A stretch of 62,976 nt of DNA. Source: Mesostigma viride. Its lineage: Eukaryota > Streptophyta > Mesostigmatophyceae > Mesostigmatales > Mesostigmataceae. The notes below the pieces were generated by a model. It saw nothing but the letters and a program-made list of their open reading frames with translations. It ran no database searches and had not been told where the DNA came from. A program made the translations under genes and the position numbers. Where the stretch lies: contig RPFO01000574.1 of assembly GCA_009746045.1 (NCBI GenBank), positions 1 to 62,976 on the forward strand, written 5' to 3'. Positions 11,946-23,560 of this stretch are shown in pieces (positions within the stretch are counted from its first letter, which is position 1; each line of letters starts with the position of its first letter).

Positions 11946-13416
11946 ATAAGGCCTGAGTACTAGTGCTATGTTCCCTAAGTAGTGTAATCCCCTCTATTGT
12001 CTGCTAGGGCCAATAGTCAGCTGGGACAAGGTTACTGTTAATGCTGTCCCAGCCTCCTGACTGCTGTCTACCTAGCCGTGAGTGGTACGCACGTCTTCAG
12101 GCAATGGCATGTGTTCCTTACTAGACTTATCTGCATCTCCTAGATTATCAAATCCCTTCCACCTGGCAACTGATAGAGCCCTTATCCTTGATGTATTCCT
12201 CACATGCCCTGTAGGGACGTAAATCACGTAATGCATTATAGGCTAGCAGAAGCTTGCAAGAAGGAAAAGAAAAGGGGTTCCCAGGGCTACCTCTAGGTGC
12301 AGTGACCTTTACCAAAACAAACGAGGGAGAATCACAGAGTCTAACACAGCACACGCCCGAGTTTTCCGCAGCACGGGCTATACGATAAGCACACGGAGGT
12401 AAACACCGTCAACATAGTCGGCAACGGCCAGACGGTATCCACCCCCACGACCCCTTGCAGGTCAAACAACGATGTCCGTCTCCGCGACGTCCATTGGCAC
12501 AAACGACATTTACAACCTATAGAGGGTACAACTTTTAACATAAACCCCCTACGCGTGCGGTCCCGGAGAGAAGGCAAGCGTCCAGAAGGATAAATCTAAA
12601 CTATAGGGGACGTACCATCGTCAATATCCTTGATGACCCCTGAGCTGGCCGCCACCTGGTGTCGTTGAAGGCAGAGCCCTGGCCGCCACCAAGTGTCGTT
12701 GAAAACAGGGGTAATGGCAGCTATTGTCGATAGCCCTCACCACAGGGCCATGGCTGGCCCCGCCGAGTATCCCAGACTGGCCGCTTGCTTTCTAGATCGT
12801 CGTTGACTCCCTTACGGGCTGGCCGCCGACCAGTCAGCAATCGTTGAATTCCGGAACCTCTATCTACACCAAGCTCCGCCCTGGTTTCCTAACTGGCTAC
12901 ACTAGCTCTCTCCGCGAGAGTTAGCTAACCTTGCCGGCACATTTCCTCCGATAACCTGTGTTACGTCACGGCCCAGACACACCTAGCCTGAGCTACGTAG
13001 CGAAAGATCTACCATGCCGGAATTAGGAAGATTCAAGCTAGGTGGCCTAATGCAGATTGCGCTTCACGACTGGGGTCGTGAGATATCTGGCACCGCGACT
13101 TGATGCCAAGCTAATTAATACACACTTATAATGGCTATAGCAATACCAATTACAAATGGATAGTTGCCCCAGGTTTAATATGAAGGCGTCATCGCACTTT
13201 ACATTCATCAAACCAAGAGGACGAGACTCTCGTCCTCGGACCAATTTCACCTAGGTCTGCCACTACGCTGGCAAGGGGCGCCGACATGGCGCCGACCTTC
13301 CAAAGCATGCAGTCCACACAAGATCCTCGGGTCGACATCGACCCTCGCCTACAGAATCCACGCATGAGTACAATATCTCAACTAGCTATAAAGTAGTAGT
13401 AGATAACGGCAGGCTC
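11946..13416. other. No gene recognised; weak repeats
   Basis: No open frame longer than 80 codons and no recognised family. The motif CTGGCCGCCACC(T/A)(G/A)GTGTCGTTGAA appears twice at 12640-12705, with a diverged third version near 12825. Otherwise I see nothing to report. Confidence 0.5.
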
Positions 13417-13470
13417 GAGCTACCATGGTCCGGATTCTCCCGATTTCTGGCCTGCGCTGGTTGTCTCTTT
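13417..13470 (+). repeat. Solitary copy of the dispersed repeat terminus
   Basis: It matches position 1-60 and the arms of the 14933-16826 element, including the preceding GGCTCGAGCTACCATGG and the GGCCTGCGCTGGTTGTCT core at 13449-13466. No partner in inverted orientation was found nearby. Confidence 0.75.
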
Positions 13471-13724
13471 GATAAAGTACGCAGCGCGGCGCGACTGCAC
13501 CGGCCCCTAGAAGATACACGCATACAACAACCTAGGCCCAAAATAACTGGTCCGAATCACACAAACTGTCATAGTTCCATACAAAAGTCCTGACCGGCAA
13601 GGGACAATGCCCAAATTAAGTCCCGAAATGAGTCCCAAAGTCCTACGGACTATGACAACAAGTCAAACTACATAATTTATTCCATTGTTACGTCCGTCCA
13701 AAAGGGCCGGGACGTAACAACCGC

Positions 13725-14000
13725 CTTCCCCACTCACGGGACAAGGCGGCTCCCCCACCAGTCCTGCTCACCTTCCCCTCCCCTGAGGATAAGCAGCGGT
13801 TCCTCTCTCATCGCAAGAGGTTGCACGACCTCACCTGGACGCTGGATGACGACCTGACCCCCGCTCAGCAACAGCAGCGACGCGACCTGTGGCCGGAATA
13901 CCTCCGCCATAAGCAGGACCCCCAGATCAAGCCCAAGGTGTACTGGAGGCCGGGGGACCTGATGATCAACCACAAGATGTGGACGCCCCCAGCGGGCTAG
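13725..14000 (+). pseudogene. Non-LTR retrotransposon ORF1-like C-terminal fragment
   Basis: An open plus-strand stretch ends at the stop at 13998-14000. It includes LTFPSPEDKQRFLSHRKRL, then LDDDLTPAQQQQRRDLWPEY and KPKVYWRPGDLMINHKMW. The order Leu-Asp-Asp-Asp-Leu-Thr, an Arg-rich helix, a Trp-Pro, and a Trp-Arg-x-Gly-x-Leu near the end is what one sees at the C-terminus of L1-type ORF1 nucleic-acid-binding proteins. There is no start codon in frame, so this is a fragment. The RT fragment about 480 bp downstream on the same strand may belong to the same insertion. Confidence 0.55.
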
Positions 14001-14387
14001 AATAGAAATAGCCCTAGCTTGTAACCATGGAAGTCACTGCCGCTAAGGCAGACATGCCTAGAATGTTTGCCTAGCTGTGCCAGCATACCTAGTCACGTGC
14101 CGCCAACGCACGGTACACAACCAGCCATAGCCTTAGCCTAGTCCTAGTACAGCCATGCTACGCCCTGGCTATGTTCAGATTACTTGCCCACGCTACACTT
14201 GTTATGCTCCGCTTACATGGGTCTTATTGCACCCACAGTTTGCCGGATAGTTAGCGTGTCCGTTTAGCTAGCGCGCCCGAATGCAGCTGTGGCATGCCTT
14301 TGGCATGAAGGAGACTGGGGGTCTCTGCCCTTTCTCCTGTAGTGCGGCACACAGGGATTACAAGCACTTCGGTGCTCCGTGACTCCC

Positions 14388-14422
14388 CAACGGGAGCACG
14401 TGTTTAATTAATTAATTAATTA
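14388..14422. repeat. Dispersed hairpin motif, copy 1
   Basis: GGTGCTCCGTGACTCCCCAA followed by CGGGAGCACGTG. The arms GTGCTCC and GGAGCAC pair around a short loop. The reverse complement recurs near 37891 and 38063, each time next to a TTAATTAAAC-like tract. Confidence 0.6.
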
Positions 14423-14479
14423 GTTACATTAACAGTTACGGTGATCACCGTAGCTGTTTTTTGTTGTAGTGGATTATGA

Positions 14480-14870
14480 CCTCGTGCGCCAGGCACGTGC
14501 CCGCTTTGCTCTGCTGGCTGGCCGCACATGCACCTGGCCTAGTACGTGATATCGAAAGACCGCCCACCTGGCCTAGTGATCAAGAAGGAGATTGGCCAGG
14601 GAAGGGGGGCCGACCAACTGGTCAGCCGAATTTACTAGCTCATCATTTATGCCGACGACATCACGCTCATTCATGAGAAGCCGGAGTCCAGTTCCCAACT
14701 TTGGCTAGACTCAGTGCCTGGCACTCGAGGCTCGTGCTGTTGGCCTAGAAACCAGCCCGGCCCAAAACGGAGGCCATGGCCCTCGGCAGGCCTGGCCGGG
14801 CCCCCGCCCCCACTGCGGCTTTTAGACGACACTGTGTGCAGTTCTTGTCCAGACGTTTGGAAACATGGCA
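14480..14870 (+). pseudogene. Degenerate reverse transcriptase fragment with YADD box
   Basis: Around 14642-14685 the plus strand reads IIYADDITLIHEKPE, the catalytic Tyr-Ala-Asp-Asp box of a non-LTR reverse transcriptase (Tyr codon 14648-14650). Downstream, after a one-base shift, come ARAVGLETSPA and KTEAMALG, the conserved Asn/Ser-Pro-Ala-Lys-Thr-Glu block that follows it. A stop lies only a few codons before the box (IY*LIIYADD). This is a dead remnant, probably of the same class as the ORF2 C-termini at 8.5-11.9 kb. Confidence 0.65.
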
Positions 14871-14932
14871 TTGCTAACGTAATGACTGGCTAGCTAGATC
14901 TTTTCAGTGGTTTTCCATTTGCGGGTATTTGG

Positions 14933-16826
14933 ACCTCGTAAATGGTGGGAGAGCGTCGCAACAACTGATCATGTGAGCGCCACTAGGCACTCCCGGCCAG
15001 TTAGGCTCGACACACACGCCCCGATCAAGCAAGCTGTTTCCGGCCCCACCGTCTAGGTCATGAATCTAGTCGCTCTACACGTAAGCCAGCCATAATTTCA
15101 GTGCACAAGGATACACATTTCCATCTCCATGCATATTCATCATTCTGAACGACTCGAAAAGGCGGACAAGATAACTGCAGGCTCGAGCTACCATGGTCCG
15201 GATTCTCCCGATTTCTGGCCTGCGGTGGTTGTCTCCAATTGATCAATACACACGCACACACGCACGTCGAGATCTTTCCTGGCAAACGTCCCCCCCCAGT
15301 ACCTTCCATATTACATGGCTCATGCATCACAACGTGTACATGACTCGAAACCTTTCATCCATAACCACCCTATAGGATTTCTGGCCAGCGCTGGTTGTCT
15401 TCTTTGATAACCATCCTATTGCCCGGCAACAAGGAAAAAAAAACCTTTCAAATGCCTTCATCCAAAATTACACAGGACTTCATGACATTGCTAAAAATCG
15501 GGGCGAACCACGTGTGGTGAATCGGCACATTTTACATCTGACATGTATGTGAGCAACTTTCTGGCCTGCGCTGGTTGTCTCCTTGATGTATACATGCACG
15601 AGCAACTAACAAACCGGGGGCTACCAAACCGGTAAAAAGCATCTCATGCCATTATGGTACGTAGGTAGGATTTTCTCCAACATGTTGGAGAGCTTTCTAG
15701 CGTACATTGGTTGTCTCATTGACATTGGCATAACAGTCTCATTGCTTATGAACATGCCCCCAACGTCATCCCAAACTCAAAAGCACAAAAACACCTGGTG
15801 CGTATTGATTTTGTTCCCGTTTGCAAGCAACGGCCGTACATCAAGACGTTGGTTGTCTCATGGGTATATTGGCATTTCTGGCCTGCGCTGGTTGTCGCCT
15901 TGATATTGGCAAAAACAAAAAATGAATATCTGTTGCAACACCAGTGTCGCCACTCCGGCCTCTGCTTGCCTGCTTTTGCCAGGCTTAGCTCAGCCCTTCG
16001 CCCTTCTCCTGACTCCAAGGTCCTTCATCGCCGTGGGGCTGGGGCAGTGAGAGGTAAAAATCATCAAGGTAAACGAATAGTTCGCAAAGTGGCAACCATG
16101 CCCAAGAAGATGAGAACAAGACACGTGGATGATCAATCCAACATGAAGGGAGAAAAATGCAGACAAAACTGATTCTAGTTAACCACCCTCCATCCTTCCA
16201 TGCAATAATGCCCATGAAGTATCTAGCATGAAGTGGTGGCTCTAAAAGGTGGCAGCTCCAGGCGGATGCAAGCCTAAAGATACTAACAAAACTTTAACTA
16301 AGGGATGACATCCAAAATACAAAAAGAGTTCCTAAAGTAGAGAAGAAGTATTATTATCTACGCTGGTAGAACAACGTCAATAGCCTTCTTGAAACTTGCC
16401 TGCAGAGGTCTTGCAAGCACAATGGCTTCAAAACTACAATAGATCCCAAAGCTATAAACGCTTGCTTACCAGATCCCATGAACAAGTTAGCGCACAAAAT
16501 GTCAATCACCTCATACACATGTCAAAGAGACAACCAGCGCAGGCCAGAAATCGGGAGAATCCGGACCATGGTAGCTCGAGCCTGCCGTTATCTTTTCCGC
16601 GTTTTCGAGTCGTTCAGGATGATGAAGATGAATGGTGATGGAAATGTGTATCCTTGTGCATTGAAATTATGGCTGGCTTACGTGTGGAGCGACTAGATGA
16701 CCTAGACGGTGGGGCCGGAAACAGCATGCTTGATCAGGGCGTGTGTTTCGAGCCTAACTGGCCGGGAGTGTCTAGTGGTGAGCACCATTGCTGCGATCGC
16801 TCTCCCACCATTTACGAGGAAATACC
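14933..16826. mobile_element. 1.9 kb non-autonomous element with about 300 bp inverted repeats
   Basis: The left arm 14933-15236 and the right arm 16526-16826 are imperfect reverse complements. Both contain GACGGTGGGGCCGGAAACAGC (or its complement), GCCAGCCATAATTTCA and the 55 bp core ending GGTTGTCTC. The interior, 15240-16520, has no transposase or other recognisable protein. It carries about five further plus-orientation copies or partial copies of the GGCCTGCGCTGGTTGTCT core, at 15383, 15563, about 15700, about 15846 and 15880. No target duplication was identified. Confidence 0.7.
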
Positions 16827-17045
16827 ATGTGAACAAGGCTAAAGGCACACAACATTTGCATCCTGAGAAAGAAACAAAACGCAGTAAAAGTGTGCGCAAA
16901 GTCAAGGAAAACAATAAATCATGGATAGCTCCGATATCCTACATAAACCGATATATAAACCATGGATAGTACCCAAGTACTTACTTCTGGATAGTTCCGA
17001 TATCAACATATCAACAGCGAAAAACTAGAGCATTTAAACAGCACC

Positions 17046-20000
17046 TCAACATTCGAAGCGTCGCGTGTTGAGTAAGCTACCGCGATTACCTCCTCCAATA
17101 GTGGCTTCTGGCAGCCGTTCGATCGTGTACTTGTGTTGTGTGATGAACATGATGGGCACGCCAGGAATCTGCGCAAGGGATGGCGACCAAGCGAGGGCAA
17201 ACTGACAAGCAAGCCGGTCAGACAGGCCAAATGCGAGCCAATTGACATGGCGTACATGAAAACACGGACAACAAGGAATAATGCATTCACGACAAGCATG
17301 CAGGTCTCACAAGAGCACCTGCAGCACGCTAATGCCCATGAAACACGTTTGAAACAATAACAGGGGGTTGAGGATGAAGATAATCACGCAAGAAAGGAGC
17401 ACGCTGACATAGAAATAGGTTTGTAGTTTGAACACACCAAACACGCTTAGACTCAACACGCGTAGACTCAACTAATGGGTGAAGCATGATAAGAACAGAT
17501 AGCTCATGGCAGCGAAGACCAGACAGCACAGGCGCATCCGTGGGCATGTGACCGGCTTGCAACACACACAAGCTCATCAACCATAACAGCTTTCTCGAAA
17601 CCCTCGTGGCACGCCCATCCCGATAGGAGGTGCGCATCCATCCATGAAAGCAAACAAATAAATGATCAAAGGACAAGATCCGCGTTCCAGCCAAAACATG
17701 GCAAAAACTAAGAAGCATGACAACCACCCTGCCTCAAAGGCAGCCCAAAACCTGCATGTAGAAGTTGTCCAAGAGAAAACAAGCCAGGGATCCATGAAGG
17801 GTAAACAACCCCCCCTCAAGCAAGCAGTAACCAAGCAAAGCCACTTGGAATTGCGGAGGGACCCAAAGGTGAGACTGGCAGCTCCATCCGCTGGACTCCA
17901 TTTTCGGGGAAGAATGGGCAGGCACCTACCACTAAAAATAGCCCCTCTTCAACCCTTGCCCATGGCATGCCCATGATGACGAGGGCCGGTGGCAAACATA
18001 CGATTTATCTGGCACCGCGGGGCTCACCTTACGTATCCTCCGCTTGAGGTCACGATCGCATGTCGCCACGATGTAGCACTTGTGCTGCGCCGGCCAAGGA
18101 GGTATCCATCCACAAACATATCCCGCAAATACAGGACACATACCACTGACATTGGATCACTCATAGGGCACCCTTGGCCTATACTGCACGCAAACCACAC
18201 CAGCAGCTTGACCTATATTGCACGCAAACCACACGAGCAGCTTTACCTATATTGCACGCAAACCACACGAGCAGGGGCAAGCATCGGGGGCAGTGGACCC
18301 CCGGTTGAAGCACTTGCCGCAAGTTGAAAACATGCAACGAGCAACCCTCACGCGGGGTGTCTCACCGCACTAAACAAAGAGCGGAGAAACTGGTGACTGT
18401 CATATCAGCTGACCCAGAGTCGTGCTGCTCAGTGGACAACTGACACCACAAGGATGCCATGGCCACGCAATTGATTTCATGCGCTTTACAATAATGTCTT
18501 AGATATGGTTTGACTATATGTAATAACCACCTAATTCATGTACTTTGATATAAACCATGATGTGCTCCCAATCATCACATAAAGCTGTCATATATGCCCT
18601 CAAAACCTGAGAAAATAATGAGACATCAACAACTGGTCACAAGGACAGTCGCAGATGCCTGGTCTTGAGAGACATGGCGCCGCTGCGGCACCCGTCTAAC
18701 TAGACAGAACGCGCACCCATCACAAAGGCGCCTTGGCGCACAGCCAGCTTCGTTCTTGGCACCCTTGCCACACGAGAGGCCAGTGCGACCGTCAAATCTA
18801 AGAGGATGCCCGGTACACCACCCAAGAGAATAGGACAAAGAAACTTCCTCCACCACACGTCCCCCACCGACAAACAGTCTGCCTGGCCCAAACGAACCTG
18901 CACGCAGCAATAACCATGCAAGGACGTGCTAACCAAGGCCATGCACTCGGATTGTTCGCAACGTGTCCGCGGTGCGATTCAAGACAAAGGGCAATTCGCT
19001 GGGCTTGGCGCCGCGAGTGCTCCAACAGAGATTACATCTCCCACCATGGGCCCCGAGCCTGCCCATCGTGCGTGCCCACCTGCGTCACCCTCTGCACCAG
19101 GCAGTCATCGGCCCATCGTGCGTGCCCACCTGCGTCACCCTCTGCACCAGGCAGTCATCGGCGTACGTTCCCTTGTGCGCGCAGGGGATGCGCTCAAAGC
19201 GGGGATCCTTGGCGATGCTGTGCGGGGAGAGGGGAGGGAGCGCGCGGGGCAGGGAAAACGGTTGAAGGATATGATGAATAGGGACACTCGTCACAACATA
19301 CCTGCTGGCATCCGTGCGCAGGTGCCATCCATGATCCTCCAACTCACCTAAGATGGCCACACAAGCTGACAGGGTCATCAAAGCACATGGCAGGATACGG
19401 CAAACAACCCTGTACAACACAGGAAGCGGCTTCTTGACCGTGCTGACCAGACAAGAACGACTTTACCCTTCAACAGGCCCGAAGACTATTTTGGAGATGG
19501 ACAAGTCAGACAGCTCGTGCACACCTCAATCCAGGCCAGCCGCCCTCGCTTCTCAGTAGCGGTTTGTGTTCAGAACAAGTCTTTGCTCAGGCCGCCACAC
19601 GGATGCAGGCTCATCCCCTAGTCATGTGCATGATCACCCCGATGACACTAAATGTAGATCTACACCCATCCACCGGAGAATGGCCATCCCAGCACCCTCC
19701 CTATATATATGCTGCACAAGCACATGGCGTCTCTTCAGTCGACACACACACACACACACAAGATACAGCGCTGCTGCGGGCAGAACGCCGGATCCATTAC
19801 ACGGCAGGGAGCAGCAAGCACATCATTGGCGTAGCCCTCTTCATCCTCCCCATGCAACGTTGGCACTCCCCCAGAGGCAAAAAAAAGGGGTACAAGGGCA
19901 AAACATTCGCTGCGCTCCTCATGCCTGCCTAACGCTGAGCCTGGGCTTCGCAAGGGCGTCCCCTCCCCTTGCGTCCCCTCTCTTCTCAGGTATCTAGCCG

Positions 20001-23000
20001 CGAGGGAGGGGACGTGGACGCCAGCACAAGCGGGCAGCAGGGCGGATTTGTGCACGGCGGCAAGAACGGGACCAGCTTGTCTTGGCATCCCGTGGGCGGG
20101 ACATGCGTGTACATGCGCGTACAGCAGGTGTGGGCGCGTGGCATGGGCGGGGTGCAAGCTTGTGGTAATCCAACGAGGGTAACCATGGCTGGGTGGGACA
20201 GGGAGGGAGGGAGGGAGGGAGGGAGGGAGGGAGGGAGGGAGGGAGGGAGGAGGGAGGGAGGGAGGGAGGGAGGAGGGAGGGAGGGAGGGAGGGAGGGAGG
20301 GAGGGAGGAGGGAGGGAGGGAGGGAGGGAGGGAGGGAGGGAGGGAGGAGGGAGGGAGGGAGGGAGGGAGGGAGGGAGGGATGGAGGGAGGGAGGGAGGGA
20401 GGGATGGATGGAGGGAGGGAGGGAGGGAGGGAGGGAGGGATATATATCTCCTCACCCACTTTCATGCTTGTGGCCTGCATATAGCTTGCAAAGGCACCCA
20501 CCGGAGGGCGACGCGGTAGCGGGCCCCTAGCTTCTCCAGCTCCGCCAGCACACAGTCAGTGATGCAGGGGGTGCCTGCAGGCACGCACGAGGGCAAGGAA
20601 TAGCGCCGATGTGGCCAAAAAAAGGCGCAGTAACATGTGAGGTCAGTAACATGTGAGTGCTGCGGACCAAGCTTGCGGCACGCTGGAATCCTGACAGAGT
20701 CAAGCCCAGCCAAGAATGTCGCAAAACTTGCCAATATTGGCGGCACAACAGTGAAGTACTAGGATGTGAGAAATTCAAAACAAGAAGAAGACACAACTAA
20801 AAACGGAACGTGTTGCCAGCCATTGGAAGCAATGGGCCGTCATCGATCGTGTTACCAGCGAGGTACGCAACAAGAATGGCAAGTGGGCGCACGGATGTGA
20901 GTGCATACCATCCCATGTGAGTGCGCATGGATGTGAGTGCATACCATCCCATGTGAGCGCGCACGGATGTGAGTGCATACCATCCCATGTGAGCGCGCAC
21001 GGATGTGAGTGCATACCATCCCATGTGAGCGCACATGGATGTGAGTGCATACCATCACATGTGAGCGCACCTGGTGGAGCCACGGTATGCCCAATGAAAA
21101 GGCCAAGTGTTAAAAGCATGCGCACAGCCGGGCTAACGTCTAAATAAGACGAAGTTAGCCAAGGCCTGGGGTGGCCAAGGTGCAGCGTAGAGCCAGCCCA
21201 GATGTGAATGCAAGCTCACGCGTGGCAGCTTTCTCGACAGGCTTGATAAACAGCGGCAAGCTGATTTCTAGGGGAAACCGGTTTCTAGGTCAGGCAGTTT
21301 TATAGGTCAGGCAGCTTTCTAGGGGAAGCAGGTTTCCTGTAGTAGCGAGCAGCCCTTTCACGACCCAGCGCCTTGTACTGTGCAGTAGTTTACGGAAACT
21401 GCCACGATTGCAAATATACTGCGACAGGGACAGACACACAGGAGCAGCACTGGTATAAAATACACCCTGCCACGGCCCTACTGTCCTTGCCATGGATGCA
21501 CCGCACTGTCATCCCTCTGCCACGCCATGGCCGTGAAAGAACCCATCCAGATGCCTCACAACCTCCAGCATGCCATCCCCATTGGTCACAAAAATGGGCA
21601 AGAGAGAGAAATATCGACAAGCCATGGTGAGCAGATGCCTTCCCACACACAATGCGCGTCAGCCCCATCTGCAACACCGGGGGCCTGCTTACATTTGGCG
21701 CTTAAAGGTAAGGGTTTCCACTCAGACTTGATGTTTCGGGTTTAAAGTTTAAAGGTCAGGGTTTGCACTCACACTTGGCGTAAAGGCAGTCCATCATGGC
21801 CTGCACAATGTCCAGCTGGCGACGCGCAGGGGAGGAGGCCAGCCCGTGACATATGTGCGCAGTGAGGGCGATACAAGGGGGCACAGCACAAAGGGGGGGC
21901 GACAAGGGGGCATTCAATGGGCGCAAAGCACTCGGGGCGTAGCACAGGGAGGTAACACAAAAGGGTTCTGCCAGTTCAGTGTTCCCACTCGCAGGGAAAG
22001 TGCACTCCCATTCGCACAGCATATGAACGTGCGTCCACGACGTCAACGCACGGCATCATCCCCATCCAACGACGCCAGCAGCAACCGACACGGGGCCAAG
22101 CGCATGACCCGAGCACCATGCAGGCAACAGTAGGCGGTGGAAAAAATGGAAGTGCCGTGCAGGTAATGGTAAATGGTGGAAGCAGGAAAGAGGGCTTGCA
22201 GGCGAAGAGGCACCCCGACAGGTCGCTGTGCACACGCAAACAGCACACCACGTCATGGCGTTTAGGAGTGCACGTAAACGCGGCGTTCGAAGGTGACAGA
22301 CGTGAGTAACACCAACTTGCCTCGCTCTTGCTCCCTAGGAGTGGAGCCAACTTGCCCAGCTGGCTGACAAGCAAGTGGCCTAACCAGTACTCCTACTCAC
22401 TAAGACGGCATGAGCAACTCAGCATTTGCATCGCATAGGCGGAAAAGGAAACAAAGTGACGAGAAGGGGTGCTAGCGCAGTAGATCACAGGATTGTAACG
22501 ATTCATGTAGTACGATAGATGTGCATGATGCTCGCCAAATCAGGGCTCTGGAGCCAAGGAGTTGTCAGCCACTGCAATCCACGGGTAGCCCAGAATGCCA
22601 GGGCACACGGCTCGGATTCGGCATGCTCCCATCTGATGCTGACGCACCAACTTGTTCATGACGAGGGTACAATGTAATACACACGAACTCTCCGGCACAA
22701 CCCTGGTGAACATCAAACTTCCCTTTCGTGGCATACAAAGCCCCTTCGGGGCAAGCAGAAAAGCGTCGTCCACGTATGGCTTACTTTGTTTTGAGGCGAC
22801 AAGTTCATAAAGTTGGCATCCACGAGCACATGGCTTACTTTGTTTTGAGGCGACAAGTTGATAAAGTTGGCATCTACGAGCATGTGACTTACTTTGTTTT
22901 GAAGCGACAAGTTGATAAAGTTGGCATCCACGAGCACATGGCTTACTTTGTTTTGAAGCGACAAGTTGATAAAGTTGGCATCCACGAGCACATGGCTTAC

Positions 23001-23560
23001 TTTGTTTTGAAGCGACAAGTTGCTAAAGTTGGCATCCACGAGCACATGGCTTACTTTGTTTTGAAGCGAGAAGTTGATGAAGTTTGTATCCACGAGCACG
23101 TTGTAGGGCGGCCCAAGGGCGTTGTTGTGCTTGAAAAACATCGCCGACGATACTTGTTGCCTGGTTGCCGGAAAGGAGCAGGTGGTCGAGTTGTGCATGG
23201 CAGGCGTCGTGCATAGGACATCGTCGCAACTATCAGTATACATGGCAAGAGAAACGAAGCCGGGTGCGATACAATAGCGACGGTCAAATATCAGGCACAT
23301 ACAGCCAGTCAGCAAGTAGCGGTAACTTACACATGACGAGGAGCAGTCTTCTCTTCCTTTGGCTTTTGGGTTTCAGCCTTGTGTCTCCTGCAACAAGGGG
23401 TGAAAGGGCACATGTAATGCGATGAGCCCGAGTCTCCAGGAAAGCCGACGGCACGAGTGCAAAAAATAATAATGTAATTATTTACTTACTCTCGGACTTC
23501 TTTAGGGTTCAACAACCTCTTCACTTCAGCAAACTTCCGGGGTTTCTTAGCTTTACCCAT
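17046..23560 (-). CDS. FCF1: FCF1/UTP24, small-subunit processome PIN nuclease
   Basis: FCF1/UTP24 is the nucleolar PIN-domain endonuclease of the SSU processome that cuts pre-rRNA around the 5' end of 18S rRNA. Eight exons on the minus strand (high to low): 23560-23490, 23387-23331, 23160-23055, 21815-21773, 20574-20502, 19217-19130, 18084-18028, 17168-17046. All junctions are GT-AG and phases agree, giving 205 aa; the family is about 200. The start [20 protein letters not shown] matches the conserved basic N-terminus. PIN acidic residues are present: Asp67 in VLVDTNF, Asp99/Glu104 in TDCVLAELE, Asp137-Asp138 in YADDCL, Asp156 in ATCDRDLKR. The last exon reads [20 protein letters not shown], then EATIGG followed by an unusual tail to the stop. 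A donor at GGAG/GTAATC could instead lead to another terminal exon. Donors of exons 3 and 6 lie in tandem duplications. Confidence 0.93.
18173..18275. repeat. 34 bp repeat, 3 copies, FCF1 intron 6
   Basis: GCACGCAAACCACACGAGCAG recurs at 18186, 18220 and 18254 with a 34 bp period. It lies just upstream (in the transcript) of FCF1 exon 7. The first copy has two differences. Confidence 0.85.
19061..19160. repeat. Exact 50 bp duplication spanning the FCF1 exon 6 donor
   Basis: 19061-19110 and 19111-19160 read identically. In transcript sense, each copy holds the last 31 exon bases (coding [10 protein letters not shown]) followed by GTGGGCAC. The donor that fits the protein is the first (exon end 19130). 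The second would end the exon at 19080 and shift the frame by 50 bases. Confidence 0.93.
20190..20441. repeat. (GGGA)n microsatellite in FCF1 intron 5
   Basis: About 250 bp of GGGA on the plus strand with GGA and GGAT interruptions. In the FCF1 transcript it is a (TCCC)n polypyrimidine tract downstream of the exon 5 donor at 20502. Confidence 0.95.
20887..21070. repeat. 36 bp minisatellite, about 5 copies, FCF1 intron 4
   Basis: The unit is GGATGTGAGTGCATACCATC plus CCATGTGAGCGCGCAC. The copies differ at one or two bases. 36 is a multiple of three, which is why open frames of 76 to 116 codons cross it. I see no link to an adjacent exon. Confidence 0.9.
22770..23090. repeat. 54 bp minisatellite seeded on the FCF1 exon 3 donor
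   Basis: In transcript sense the unit codes [15 protein letters not shown] followed by the donor GTAAGCCAT. Exon ends fall every 54 bases: 23055, 23001, 22947, 22893, 22839 and 22785. The first belongs to the real exon ([15 protein letters not shown]). The five others share changes (Thr to Ala, Phe to Leu) that set them apart from the exon copy. All copies stay open in the exon frame. Confidence 0.93.
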
